From the NCBI GenBank assembly GCA_947503835.1, contig CANNFM010000004.1, positions 1-64,000 on the forward strand: 64,000 bases of DNA. Direction: 5' to 3'. Numbering within the stretch: position 1 is the stretch's first letter; every line of letters starts with the position of its first letter. Below are positions 17,941-26,699 of this stretch, piece by piece. The position numbers were made by a program, and so were the translations under genes. This stretch comes from an uncultured Aquimarina sp. GTDB lineage: Bacteria > Bacteroidota > Bacteroidia > Flavobacteriales > Flavobacteriaceae. A model generated the notes under the pieces. It saw only the letters and a list, made by a program, of their open reading frames with translations, was not told the DNA's origin and did not search any database.

Positions 17941-18450
17941 ATGAAAAATTACTTATTACTCCTCCTGTTTATTTCAGGAAGTGTTTTTTCGCAAAACATA
18001 GACACATTAAAAGAACTTGCTCTTAGAGATGCAAAGGCAACTTCTCAAGCATCAATCGACAGAAATTTAAGCACCATATTAAAGTATACTCATCCAAGTA
18101 TTTTTAAAGAATATGGCGAGAAAGAATTAATGGATACCATGGATGAAATTTTTAGAACCATGGATGCTCAAAATATAAAAATAATCAGCTCTGAGGTAGA
18201 CGAGGTTACCGACATAAAAAAGGAAAAGAAAGAATACCGATGCTTGGTCAAAAATACTATTAAAATGAGTTTTAGTGGCAGGCCTGTTACTCTAAAAAGT
18301 TCTTTATTCGGATTTTATGACAGAAAGAAAGAACAGTGGTATTTTGTAGAATCTAATAAACTTTTAGATGACCCTCAAACCAAACAAATTTTCCCTAAGT
18401 TCGATACAGACATTGAAATTCCGTTAGATGAACATATAGCGGACAATTAA
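17941..18450 (+). CDS. Exported protein of unknown function, NTF2-like in outline
   Basis: This 169-residue protein has a signal peptide (hydrophobic residues 4-15, cleavage near VFSQN). The mature part opens with a helix (LKELALRDAKATSQASIDRN), continues with TILKYTHPSIF and ELMDTMDEIFRTMDAQ, then has several strands and a GFYDRKKEQWYFVESNKLL segment. That order is typical of NTF2/SnoaL-like folds, but there is no diagnostic motif. It is monocistronic, with a TATCTTTA -7-like box at 17917-17924 and a shared bidirectional terminator behind it. Confidence 0.75.
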   Translation: MKNYLLLLLFISGSVFSQNIDTLKELALRDAKATSQASIDRNLSTILKYTHPSIFKEYGEKELMDTMDEIFRTMDAQNIKIISSEVDEVTDIKKEKKEYRCLVKNTIKMSFSGRPVTLKSSLFGFYDRKKEQWYFVESNKLLDDPQTKQIFPKFDTDIEIPLDEHIADN

Positions 18451-18472
18451 AAACAGATTATTTTGTATACTA

Positions 18473-18508
18473 AAAAAACCTCGTAGATATGATTCTACGA
18501 GGTTTTTT
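18473..18508. terminator. Bidirectional terminator between convergent genes
   Basis: A 14-bp perfect stem (18473-18486 with 18495-18508), A-run on one side and T-run on the other, serves the gene ending at 18450 and glnS ending at 18548. Confidence 0.9.
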
Positions 18509-18547
18509 ATTTATACTGTTCTGCTTAAATTTACATCGAACTCAAGC

Positions 18548-20593
18548 TTATACATTGTACTTAGACACTAATACAGAGGCTTCTTCTTTAAGCAATTCAT
18601 TTTTATCGTCAAGCGCTATCTTTATAAAGTCTTTAGCAGAATCATTCATATGTAAGCCCTTGTTTTCCAAAACAACATCAAGCGCAATCATAGTAGAAAT
18701 TCTAGTACCCACCTTCTTGATTGCTGTACCAAAAAGTGGTTCGAGTTCTTCGATATCCACTTTCTTAGCAGCTTCCTGAATTTTCTTTTTAAGAGCCTCT
18801 CTTTTCTCTTCAGGTAAATTTGTATATTTTTTACCAGCTCTTTTAATTTCCTCGATTGCAGGCACCTCTTTTTGCTGATTTTGCTGTGGTCTACTGGCAC
18901 CTTGCTGTATAGGCTTTGGTTTTTGTTTCGCCCAGGTATCTCGTAATCCAACTGTTTTATTGAAGACTAATTTCTCTTCTGTACTATCCAAATCTACATT
19001 AAAATATCCTAGTCGTTGAAACTGAAACTGCTCTAAAGGTTTTGCGTTTTTAAGGCTAGGTTCTATATACCCTGTAATCACTTTTAAAGAATCGGTGCTT
19101 ATAAATTCCATAAAGTCTTTATCCTTATGGCCGTCTGGGGCTTCATCATTAAATAGTCGATCATAAATTCTAACTTCTGCAGGAATAGCATGTGCTATAG
19201 AAACCCAATGCAATGTGCCTTTTACATTACGCATAGATTCTTCGGTTCCACTACCCGATCTGCTTTTTGGATCATATGTACAGTGAATTTCGGTGATATT
19301 TCCCTCTGCATCTTTTACTACATTTTCACCCTTAATAATATACGCGTTTTTAAGACGAACCTCTTTACCTAAGGTTAGTCTGAAGAATTTTCGTCCTGCT
19401 TCTTCTTTAAAGTCTTCTCTTTCTATGTACAATTCACCCGAAAAAGGTACTTTTCTTGACCCTGCACCCTCATCCTCAGGGTTATTTTCAGCATCTAACC
19501 ACTCTTCTTCCCCTTTAGGGTAATTTGTAATCACTAGTTTAACTGGGTCTAAAACAGCCATTACTCTTGGTGCTGTTTTATTAAGATCTTCGCGAACACA
19601 AAATTCTAATAACGATACATCAATTACATTTTCTCGTTTAGCAACTCCAACAGTTTCAACAAATTTTCTTAAAGATGCTGGGGTATACCCACGTCTTCTT
19701 AATCCAGAAATTGTAGGCATTCTGGGATCATCCCATCCCGATACAATCTTTTCTTCTACCAATTTGAGTAATTTACGTTTACTCATTATGGTATAACTTA
19801 GATTAAGACGTGCAAATTCTCGTTGTTTTGGGCGCGTGTTAGCATTATATATTTGATCTAAAAACCAATCATAAAGCTTTCTATGTGGTTTAAATTCTAA
19901 TGAACACAATGAGTGTGAAATACTTTCTATATAATCACTCTCACCATGTGTCCAATCATACATTGGGTATATACACCAATCATCACCTGTTCTATGGTGC
20001 GTTTTTTTAAGTATCCTATACATTAACGGATCACGCATTAACATATTTGGATCTGCCATGTCTATTTTAGCTCGTACAACATGCTCTCCTTCATTAAATT
20101 CGCCGTCTTTCATTCTTTGAAATAAGCCAAGGTTTTCTTCTATAGATCGATCTCTGTATGGGCTATTTGTTCCTGGTTCTGTTGTAGTTCCTTTTTGCTC
20201 TGCAATCGTCTCTGCTGATTGAGAGTCTACATAGGCCTTTCCTTCTTTAATAAGTTGAACAGTCCAATCGTAGAGTTGCTGAAAATAATCAGAAGAGTAA
20301 CATTCTTTATCCCATTGATATCCTAACCAAGCTATGTCTTCTTTAATAGCATCAACATACTCCTGTTCTTCTTTGGCTGGATTAGTATCATCAAAACGTA
20401 AATTTACCGGGGCATCATATCTAAGTCCTAAGCCAAAACTTATACCTATTGCTTTTGTGTGCCCTATATGTAAATATCCATTAGGTTCTGGAGGAAAACG
20501 AAAACGTAAGTCTTCTCTATTCATTCCTTTTGTAAGGTCTTCTTCAATAATGTTCTCAATAAAATTGAGTGATTTCTTTTCTTCTGACATCAT
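18548..20593 (-). CDS. glnS: Glutamine--tRNA ligase with C-terminal helical extension
   Basis: The 681-residue class I synthetase charges tRNA-Gln. HIGH motif: FPPEPNGYLHIGHTKAIG near residue 32. KMSKS-type motif: YTIMSKRKLL near residue 268. The beta-barrel anticodon-binding domains run to about residue 555. A Gln-rich linker then leads to about 110 extra residues of charged helix (from KRAGKKYTNL to the end). Bacteroidota GlnS proteins with such tails are often labelled YqeY-domain fusions; the tail here is shorter than a full YqeY domain of about 150 residues, so I leave it unassigned. It is monocistronic. The -7 element TAGTTTTG is at 20609-20616 on this strand. Confidence 0.95.
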   Translation of the reverse strand: MMSEEKKSLNFIENIIEEDLTKGMNREDLRFRFPPEPNGYLHIGHTKAIGISFGLGLRYDAPVNLRFDDTNPAKEEQEYVDAIKEDIAWLGYQWDKECYSSDYFQQLYDWTVQLIKEGKAYVDSQSAETIAEQKGTTTEPGTNSPYRDRSIEENLGLFQRMKDGEFNEGEHVVRAKIDMADPNMLMRDPLMYRILKKTHHRTGDDWCIYPMYDWTHGESDYIESISHSLCSLEFKPHRKLYDWFLDQIYNANTRPKQREFARLNLSYTIMSKRKLLKLVEEKIVSGWDDPRMPTISGLRRRGYTPASLRKFVETVGVAKRENVIDVSLLEFCVREDLNKTAPRVMAVLDPVKLVITNYPKGEEEWLDAENNPEDEGAGSRKVPFSGELYIEREDFKEEAGRKFFRLTLGKEVRLKNAYIIKGENVVKDAEGNITEIHCTYDPKSRSGSGTEESMRNVKGTLHWVSIAHAIPAEVRIYDRLFNDEAPDGHKDKDFMEFISTDSLKVITGYIEPSLKNAKPLEQFQFQRLGYFNVDLDSTEEKLVFNKTVGLRDTWAKQKPKPIQQGASRPQQNQQKEVPAIEEIKRAGKKYTNLPEEKREALKKKIQEAAKKVDIEELEPLFGTAIKKVGTRISTMIALDVVLENKGLHMNDSAKDFIKIALDDKNELLKEEASVLVSKYNV

Positions 20594-20608
20594 AAATTAA
20601 ATGAACTA

Positions 20609-20616
20609 CAAAACTA
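20609..20616 (-). promoter_or_regulatory. -7 element (TAGTTTTG) of glnS
   Basis: It fits TAnnTTTG on the minus strand, 15 bases before the first ATG at 20593. Confidence 0.5.
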
Positions 20617-20732
20617 CTAAAATTCTAATCTTGAGAAACTATGAATAGTTCTTTTTATCCCAGTGCGTACTCATAGTCTATATGGATTAAAAAAGGGGTC
20701 TTATCCCTTATATTTATAACAAAGATTCTTCA

Positions 20733-20740
20733 TACCTTTG
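20733..20740 (+). promoter_or_regulatory. -7 element (TACCTTTG) of folB
   Basis: It fits TAnnTTTG and ends 12 bases before the GTG at 20753. It contains the upstream TTG (20738), which argues against that TTG as start codon. Confidence 0.55.
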
Positions 20741-20752
20741 TTAAAAAATTCT

Positions 20753-21109
20753 GTGGGTTTAATTAAACTAAAGAATATTAAGGTTTATGCCTATCATGGA
20801 TGCCTTGTTGAAGAAAAGAAAATAGGTTCTGATTATAGAGTAGATCTAAAAATTAAGGCTGATTTATCTACCTCTGCATTATCTGATCGTTTAGCAGATA
20901 CTGTAGATTATGTTCATCTTAATCATATTGTAAAAGAAGAAATGGCTATTCGCTCTAAACTACTTGAACATGCGGCAGAACGTATTTTAGTTCGAATATT
21001 TGATGAATTACCATTAGTTGATAAGGCAATTATTGATGTTTCTAAAATTAATCCACCAATTGGCGGAAATGTAGAGATGGTAACCATTACAAGGAGTAAG
21101 AAACGTTAA
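20753..21109 (+). CDS. folB: Dihydroneopterin aldolase
   Basis: FolB converts dihydroneopterin to 6-hydroxymethyl-dihydropterin in folate synthesis. The product is about 118 residues, normal length. Motifs: KVYAYHGCLVEEKKIGSDYR (substrate loop with the conserved Glu), DTVDYVHLN, LEHAAERI and NPPIGGNVEMV. I chose GTG at 20753 (VGLIKLKN) because the TTG 15 bases upstream lies inside the -7 element. It stands alone between glnS and tRNA-Cys. Confidence 0.9.
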   Translation: MGLIKLKNIKVYAYHGCLVEEKKIGSDYRVDLKIKADLSTSALSDRLADTVDYVHLNHIVKEEMAIRSKLLEHAAERILVRIFDELPLVDKAIIDVSKINPPIGGNVEMVTITRSKKR

Positions 21110-21205
21110 ATTTGTGTTCTTAAAATAAATGAATTTGGTTTTAATGTAAAATCATTTGAGATATACTCATAAATTTTTTTACATTTGCCTTCCAACCAAA
21201 AAACT

Positions 21206-21276
21206 GGTGTCGTGGCCGAGTGGCTAGGCAGTGGTCTGCAACACCATCTACAGCGGTTCGAATCCGCTCGACACCT
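21206..21276 (+). tRNA. tRNA-Cys (GCA)
   Basis: The cloverleaf folds well: acceptor GGTGTCG with CGACACC, anticodon stem GTGGT/ACCAT with loop CTGCAAC (anticodon GCA) and T-arm AGCGG-TTCGAAT-CCGCT. The discriminator base is T, the Cys identity base. CCA is not encoded. A terminator follows at once. Confidence 0.95.
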
Positions 21277-21277
21277 C

Positions 21278-21308
21278 AAAAATCCTGTAATTAGTTACAG
21301 GATTTTTT
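21278..21308. terminator. Bidirectional terminator after tRNA-Cys
   Basis: The inverted repeat AAAAATCCTGTAA/TTACAGGATTTTT has a 4-nt loop. It overlaps the first bases of the stop codon of the convergent LysE-type gene (21307). Confidence 0.85.
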
Positions 21309-22002
21309 ATTTAAACTTAGATTCTGGAGTTATTTTTTCGATTTTATCCTGTATTCGTTGCTCCATAGTATCTGGTAGAACTCCTTTAAGAATAAGAAAC
21401 ACACCAAAAATGATCATCATTATACTTATAATTCTCTTAGTAATATAAGTTCTTTTTGGTGTAAGATTTTTTTTGAGTCGTTTTGCTAAAAGCATTTTAA
21501 AAATATCGATAAACAAATATGTGGCTAAAACCACTGAAAAGAAATACATAATTCTATTGGTATTCATATCTAATTGTGGACCAATAACAATAATAATACT
21601 TAACCAAAATCCCAATACTCCAATATTAATGAAATTGAGCAAAAACCCTTTAAAAAAGAGCATTATATAATTATGTTTGTTTATTACCTCTACAGAAGTA
21701 TCTCGTACTTTATTATAGTTTTTTCTTTCCTGTATAAAAGAAATCATACCATAGGTGGATAATAACATTCCGCCAAAGATGAACAACGCGGGATCATCTT
21801 TTATTTTTTCTAAAATTTTGTTGGTACTAAAATAAGCGATCAGAATAAATACTACATCTGCCAAAATTACACCCAAATCCACAGCTAAAGCAGCTCTAAA
21901 TCCTTTAATTGCAGCAGTTTCTAGAAGTACAAAAAAAACAGGGCCAATTAAAAAGGCTAATAAAAATCCTAAAGGTATGGCAGCCTGGGCGTCTTGAAGC
22001 AT
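21307..22002 (-). CDS. LysE/RhtB-type exporter
   Basis: The 231-residue membrane protein has about six helices. The N-terminal signature PLGFLLAFLIGPVFFVLLET fits the LysE/RhtB amino-acid and metabolite exporter family, which has a G-P pair in helix 1. A second G-rich block (FLLNFINIGVLGFW) is near residue 120. The family exports amino acids or related compounds by proton exchange; the substrate is unknown. It is the last gene of a likely operon with rnr and the DUF2807 gene (39-base gap). Confidence 0.85.
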   Translation of the reverse strand: MLQDAQAAIPLGFLLAFLIGPVFFVLLETAAIKGFRAALAVDLGVILADVVFILIAYFSTNKILEKIKDDPALFIFGGMLLSTYGMISFIQERKNYNKVRDTSVEVINKHNYIMLFFKGFLLNFINIGVLGFWLSIIIVIGPQLDMNTNRIMYFFSVVLATYLFIDIFKMLLAKRLKKNLTPKRTYITKRIISIMMIIFGVFLILKGVLPDTMEQRIQDKIEKITPESKFK

Positions 22003-22041
22003 TTGATCTAAGCATGTTTATTACAAAGTTAAAAAAACTAC

Positions 22042-22719
22042 TTAGTTAACCTCTATAATTTTTCCACCTAAAAGTTTTTGAGTGTCCATCGTTTTAGGAT
22101 TTCCATAAATTTTTATGGTTCCTCCCGCATTGGTATTGGCTTTTACGTATTCTTGAGCGTTAACTTCGGCTATACCACCTGCGCTTATTTTAACCTGTGT
22201 ATATTTTGTTTTAAGATCTTGAGATAGATATTTACCTCCAGAATTTATGATAACCTCTTGTTCTGTGGCAGTTCCGGTAAGATATACCTCTCCTCCTGTT
22301 ACAGATTTAGTAAATAATTTTTTTGTAGCTATTGATGCTTCAATTATAGCTCCTTCTTGAGCTCTTAGATCTAAAAATTCTTCTTCAAGTGTACCTTCAA
22401 CAGTAGCTTTAGATCCTTCGTTAACATCAATACTTCTAATATTATTGTAATAAACAATTACTTTGGTATGGTTGTCATTATCCCAAATATTATCTAAAGA
22501 CATCTTTATTTTCAATACATTATTGCTTTCCACAATAACCACTTTATCTCTATTTATACCTGAAATATCTACTCTGCTCCATGGAGCTTTTACCAATTTT
22601 ACCTGAATTCTATCAAATACCTTAACCACATCAAACCCACTTAGTTCTTTACTTAGTTTTTGCTGTGAGTAGGTAATAGAACACGCAAAAAGAAATACTA
22701 TTATAATTACATTTTTCAT
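22042..22719 (-). CDS. DUF2807 (head GIN domain) exported protein
   Basis: The 225-residue protein has a signal peptide (residues 1-18, CSITYSQ). The mature part is a repetitive beta-helix-like domain with the pattern of DUF2807: GFDVVKVFDRIQVKL, RSIDVNEGSKATVEG, SVTGGEVYLTG, KISAGGIAEVNAQEY and NTNAGGTIKIYGNP. The family is abundant in Bacteroidota and is placed in the periplasm or on the surface; its role is unknown. It lies 60 bases downstream of rnr on the same strand. Confidence 0.88.
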   Translation of the reverse strand: MKNVIIIVFLFACSITYSQQKLSKELSGFDVVKVFDRIQVKLVKAPWSRVDISGINRDKVVIVESNNVLKIKMSLDNIWDNDNHTKVIVYYNNIRSIDVNEGSKATVEGTLEEEFLDLRAQEGAIIEASIATKKLFTKSVTGGEVYLTGTATEQEVIINSGGKYLSQDLKTKYTQVKISAGGIAEVNAQEYVKANTNAGGTIKIYGNPKTMDTQKLLGGKIIEVN

Positions 22720-22779
22720 GTGTTTAATCTTTTTAAATTAGACTTCTACGTTATAGTATAAAACGCTGCTTTCTTAAGA

Positions 22780-24978
22780 TTATTCCATGTTGTTTTTACT
22801 TCCCAGCAAGGTAAAATCTAAATGTCGTTTTACAAGATCTGCATTTTTCACTTTTACATAAACCTCATCTCCTAATTGATATACTTTTTTTGAATTTTGC
22901 CCTATTATTGCATATTCATCTTGATCAAAAACATAATGATCATCACTTATATCTTTAAGTCGAACCATGCCTTCGCATTTATTATTTATGATTTCTACAT
23001 AAACTCCCCATTCGGTAACTCCAGAAATCACTCCTAAAAACTGTTCATCTTTATGATCTTGCATAAATTTAATTTGCATAAATTTAATCGAATCACGTTC
23101 TGCGCTGGCAGCAAGGTTTTCCATACTACTACTATGGTTACATTTTTCTTCATATTCTTCTTCTGTAACCGATTTTCCTTTATCTAGATAATGTTGTAAC
23201 AAACGATGTGCCATAACATCTGGATATCTTCTAATCGGTGACGTAAAATGAGAATAATAATCAAAAGCTAATCCATAATGTCCTATATTATGAGTAGTAT
23301 ACTCTGCTTTGCTCATACTACGTATCGCTAATGTATCTACTAAATTTTGTTCTTTTTTTCCTTGAACGTCTTTTAATAATCCATTAAGTGATTGGGTTGT
23401 CGTTTTTCGATCTCGTAGATCTAGTTTATATCCAAATCGTCCTATTATATTTTGTAGTGCTGCTAATTTCTCATCATTGGGTTCGTCATGCACCCTATAA
23501 ATAAATGTTTTCTTTGGGTTTTGTTTTCCTATGAATTCTGCGACCTTTTTATTAGCAAGTAACATAAACTCCTCAATAAGCTTATTTGCGTCCTTAGACG
23601 TCTTAAAAAACACTCCTACCGGCTCGCTTTTTTCATTTAAACTAAATTTTACTTCAACTTTATCAAAAGAAATAGCGCCTTCACCCATTCGTTTTCTACG
23701 CATAATCTTAGCTAATTCATCCAATTTTAAAGTTGCATCAGCTATTTTTTGATCGGCTTTGTACGTTTTTCCGGTAAGCGAAATCTCTGCAGGAATTACA
23801 TTTTCTTTGGTTTCAATAATATGTTGTGCTTCTTCATATGCAAAACGAGCATCAGAATAGGTAACTGTCCTTCCAAACCATTGATCTATGATTTCTGCTT
23901 TATCATTCAATTCAAAAACTGCAGAAAATGTATATTTTTCTTCGTGTGGTCGTAACGAACATGCATTATTAGATAAAACCTCGGGTAACATAGGTACTAC
24001 TCTATCAACAAGATATACCGATGTGGCTCTTTCATAGGCTTCATCATCTAGTATTGTACCTGGTTTTAGATAATGAGATACATCGGCAATATGAATTCCT
24101 ATTTCATAGTTTCCATTTTCTAAAACTTGAAATGATAATGCATCATCAAAATCTTTAGCATCCTTAGGGTCAATCGTAAATGTGAGTGTTTTTCTCATAT
24201 CTCTACGATTCTTAATTTCAGACTCCTGGATAGATGTATCTAATGTATTAGCATATTCTTCTACCTCTTCAGGAAACTCATATGGTAAACCATATTGTGC
24301 TAAAATCGAATGAATTTCGGTATTATGTTCTCCAGGTTTACCCAGAACTTTTACCACTTTACCAAAGGGAGAATCTGCTTTTTCTGGCCAATCTTCTAAT
24401 TTTACCAGTACTTTATCTCCATCTTCTGCTTTTCCTATTTTATTTTTAGGCACAAAAACATCAGTATACATTTTAGGATCCTGTATACTTACAAATGCAT
24501 AATTCTTCTGAATCTCTATAACACCAACAAATTCTTCTCTTTTTCGTGTTATAACTCTTGTAATTTCCCCTTCACTTTTTCCTCTTCGCTTTCTACGGTA
24601 GATATACACCTCTACCTGATCACCATGTAACGCCTTATTTAAATTGTTGTTAGGAACAAAAATATCATCGTCAAGATCTTCAACAATCACATAGCCGGAT
24701 CCTTTTGAGGTTATATCCAGAATACCATTATAGGTATTTATATTAGGTACGATCTTAAATTTTCCTCTTTCAACTTCTTCAATTTGCTTTTTGGCAGCTA
24801 GCTGACTTAACTTTTTAATAATTTGATTCCTGCTACTTGCATCGTCTACTCCAAATTTTGCAGCTATTTGTTTATAATTAAAAGTTGAATTGGGTTCGGA
24901 TTTTAATATTTTAAGTATTCCTTGGGTGATATTCTCAATTTTTGGGGACTTTTTTCTTCTACTACTCTTTCTTTTCAT
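22780..24978 (-). CDS. rnr: Ribonuclease R
   Basis: This 3'-5' exoribonuclease of 732 residues degrades structured RNA. Order of parts: basic tail, winged-helix region (FNYKQIAAKFGVDDASSRNQ), two cold-shock-like OB folds (about 65-220), the RNB catalytic domain with TIDPKDAKDFDDALS near residue 270 (Asp cluster binding Mg2+) and TSPIRRYPDVMAHRLLQ near residue 590, and a C-terminal S1 domain (VISGVTEWGVYVEI). I start at ATG 24978; a TTG three codons upstream is in frame but less likely. First gene of the rnr, DUF2807, lysE-like run. Confidence 0.96.
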   Translation of the reverse strand: MKRKSSRRKKSPKIENITQGILKILKSEPNSTFNYKQIAAKFGVDDASSRNQIIKKLSQLAAKKQIEEVERGKFKIVPNINTYNGILDITSKGSGYVIVEDLDDDIFVPNNNLNKALHGDQVEVYIYRRKRRGKSEGEITRVITRKREEFVGVIEIQKNYAFVSIQDPKMYTDVFVPKNKIGKAEDGDKVLVKLEDWPEKADSPFGKVVKVLGKPGEHNTEIHSILAQYGLPYEFPEEVEEYANTLDTSIQESEIKNRRDMRKTLTFTIDPKDAKDFDDALSFQVLENGNYEIGIHIADVSHYLKPGTILDDEAYERATSVYLVDRVVPMLPEVLSNNACSLRPHEEKYTFSAVFELNDKAEIIDQWFGRTVTYSDARFAYEEAQHIIETKENVIPAEISLTGKTYKADQKIADATLKLDELAKIMRRKRMGEGAISFDKVEVKFSLNEKSEPVGVFFKTSKDANKLIEEFMLLANKKVAEFIGKQNPKKTFIYRVHDEPNDEKLAALQNIIGRFGYKLDLRDRKTTTQSLNGLLKDVQGKKEQNLVDTLAIRSMSKAEYTTHNIGHYGLAFDYYSHFTSPIRRYPDVMAHRLLQHYLDKGKSVTEEEYEEKCNHSSSMENLAASAERDSIKFMQIKFMQDHKDEQFLGVISGVTEWGVYVEIINNKCEGMVRLKDISDDHYVFDQDEYAIIGQNSKKVYQLGDEVYVKVKNADLVKRHLDFTLLGSKNNME

Positions 24979-25218
24979 TAATATCAATTATATAATATCT
25001 GATAAAAGTACAGTTTATCTTTTAACATTTGTAATTTATACTTTAAACTTTTATTAATATTGAAAAAGTATATCTGTTTAATCGTATAAAAATACATTAT
25101 CTGTAAATCAGATAATTACAATCAATAAATCAGAACAATTTTAATTATTTTTCTTAAAATTTACTTAATTTTAATGCACTAGGATTAGCTTTTAATCGTT
25201 ACATATTTAGTTTACGAT

Positions 25219-25398
25219 ATGGGTAAAGTCAAAAAAATACACAAAATCATCATATTCTTTATACTTATATTTTTATTAGGTATCTATTCTTTTACCCTAT
25301 ATATAAATCAAACCATAGATAATAAAAATGAAAACATAGAAGAGTCTGAGGTACAAGGTTCTGGAAAATTTGATCGCGAAGCCATACAAATCAATTAG
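25219..25398 (+). CDS. Small single-pass membrane protein (59 residues)
   Basis: ATG at 25219, TAG at 25396-25398. A basic start (MGKVKKIHK) is followed by a hydrophobic helix at residues 10-28 and an acidic tail (NKNENIEESEVQGSGKFDRE). The basic-helix-acidic order gives the usual inside-outside topology. I recognise no family. It sits 75 bases before the DUF2007-like gene and could share its transcript. Confidence 0.55.
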   Translation: MGKVKKIHKIIIFFILIFLLGIYSFTLYINQTIDNKNENIEESEVQGSGKFDREAIQIN

Positions 25399-25473
25399 TT
25401 TCTTTTATTGATATCTATAATCATTGCCTCTTATTTTGTATATTTAGATAACTATACTATAGGAAATAATGTA

Positions 25474-25713
25474 ATGAAAGATTTTGTTATCGTAAAAACA
25501 TATACCTATCCCCATGAATATACAGTATTAAAACTTCTTCTAGATCAAGAGGGTATTTCTTATTTTTTTGAAAATGAAACTATGATCGGTGTTTTTCCTT
25601 TCTACTCGAATGCACTAGGAGGCATTAATCTAAAAGTGCATCAAAGAGATAAGCAAAAAGTACTTCAAATTATAGATAATCTAAACACAAATTCTCATTT
25701 AAGAATTGTATAA
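25474..25713 (+). CDS. DUF2007-like small protein (putative signal transducing protein)
   Basis: The 79-residue product reads KDFVIVKTYTYPHEYTVLKL, then LDQEGISYFFENETMIG and GGINLKVHQRDKQKVLQII. The pattern of one strand, one helix (access to a shorter partner), an ISYFFENE strand and a closing helix fits DUF2007 (small proteins of 70-80 residues, function unknown). I start at ATG 25474; the frame extends upstream to a TTG at 25408, but the extension encodes nothing family-like. Confidence 0.75.
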   Translation: MKDFVIVKTYTYPHEYTVLKLLLDQEGISYFFENETMIGVFPFYSNALGGINLKVHQRDKQKVLQIIDNLNTNSHLRIV

Positions 25714-26261
25714 ATTCTTACTCTTATAAAACATAGTTTTCAACACATATTAAATATATCTTTTTTCTTTTTTTAAATTTAAAATTAATAATGATGATTA
25801 TGATGTAGTGTTCATAGCGGTATAACTTTTTTAGATTTTTCTTTGTTTTTTAGTTAGATGAAATTTTCAGAAATATATAAACAGGATATGAAAGAGGTAA
25901 ACGCTTGAAAACGTTCTAAAAGTAAAGTTTAATTAACAATTGTTAATACATAATAAACATAAATAATTTTGATAAATTGATTAAAAAAAGGAGTTCATAA
26001 CACCGTCTTAGTGTTTGAAAACTTAACCGAAAATAGAGGGGTTAAAATTTTGATTTGTTCTTTGGATATTTGTATTCGAATAAAATCTAAGACGACCAAA
26101 AAAACTTTCCGAATTTTAAGAACTATTTATTCACATACTGTATTAACAGAAGGCTTGTAGTTATTAACATTCATGCTATATTAGGTTAAATTATTGATTT
26201 TTTGGAGTTTACTTTTTTAGATTAAAGTATCTTTGTTTAAATAACAAAATCCACAAAAACA
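25714..26261. other. 548-bp AT-rich intergenic region
   Basis: I find no credible gene or hairpin terminator. The rpiB promoter element is at 26228-26235, with a TTG at 26202-26204 that could act as -33. Confidence 0.5.
26228..26235 (+). promoter_or_regulatory. -7 element (TATCTTTG) of the rpiB operon
   Basis: Exact TAnnTTTG match 26 bases before the rpiB ATG. A possible -33 TTG ends at 26204, a long 23-base spacing. Confidence 0.6.
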
Positions 26262-26696
26262 ATGAGAGTAGCCATAGGAAATGATCACGCAGGAACAACC
26301 TATAAGTTTGCGATTGTAGAGTATCTAAAATCTGAAGGAATAGAGGTTAATAATTATGGAACAAATGAAGAAAGCAGTGTAGATTATCCAGATTTTGTAC
26401 ATCCTGTTGCAAAAGATGTGGATGCACAAAATGTAGATTTTGGAATTTTAATTTGCGGAAGCGGAAATGGTGTTGCTATGACAGCAAATAAATATAAAAC
26501 TGTTCGTGCAGGACTGTGTTGGACAAAAGAGATTACAGAATTAACAAGACTACACAATAACGCTAATGTTATATGTATCCCTGCAAGATTTACCTCGTCT
26601 CCTCAAGCTATAGAGATGGTTAAAACATTTTTAAATACTGAATTTGAAGGTGGGCGCCATCAAAATAGAGTGAACAAAATACCAATGTGTGTTTAA
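26262..26696 (+). CDS. rpiB: Ribose-5-phosphate isomerase B
   Basis: The 144-residue RpiB/LacAB protein converts ribose-5-phosphate and ribulose-5-phosphate in the pentose phosphate pathway. Motifs: IGNDHAGTTYK near residue 5, DYPDFVHPVA near residue 41, and the active-site loop GILICGSGNGVAMTANK near residue 61 with the catalytic Cys. It is first in a three-gene run; the next ATG is 3 bases after the stop. Confidence 0.95.
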   Translation: MRVAIGNDHAGTTYKFAIVEYLKSEGIEVNNYGTNEESSVDYPDFVHPVAKDVDAQNVDFGILICGSGNGVAMTANKYKTVRAGLCWTKEITELTRLHNNANVICIPARFTSSPQAIEMVKTFLNTEFEGGRHQNRVNKIPMCV

Positions 26697-26699
26697 TTT

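Noticed and set aside
18548..18880. Calling the GlnS tail a YqeY domain
   Set aside because: It is clearly shorter than a YqeY domain and I see no YqeY motif.
20738..20752. TTG start for folB
   Set aside because: The TTG is inside the -7 element TACCTTTG; the GTG at 20753 gives the usual family length.
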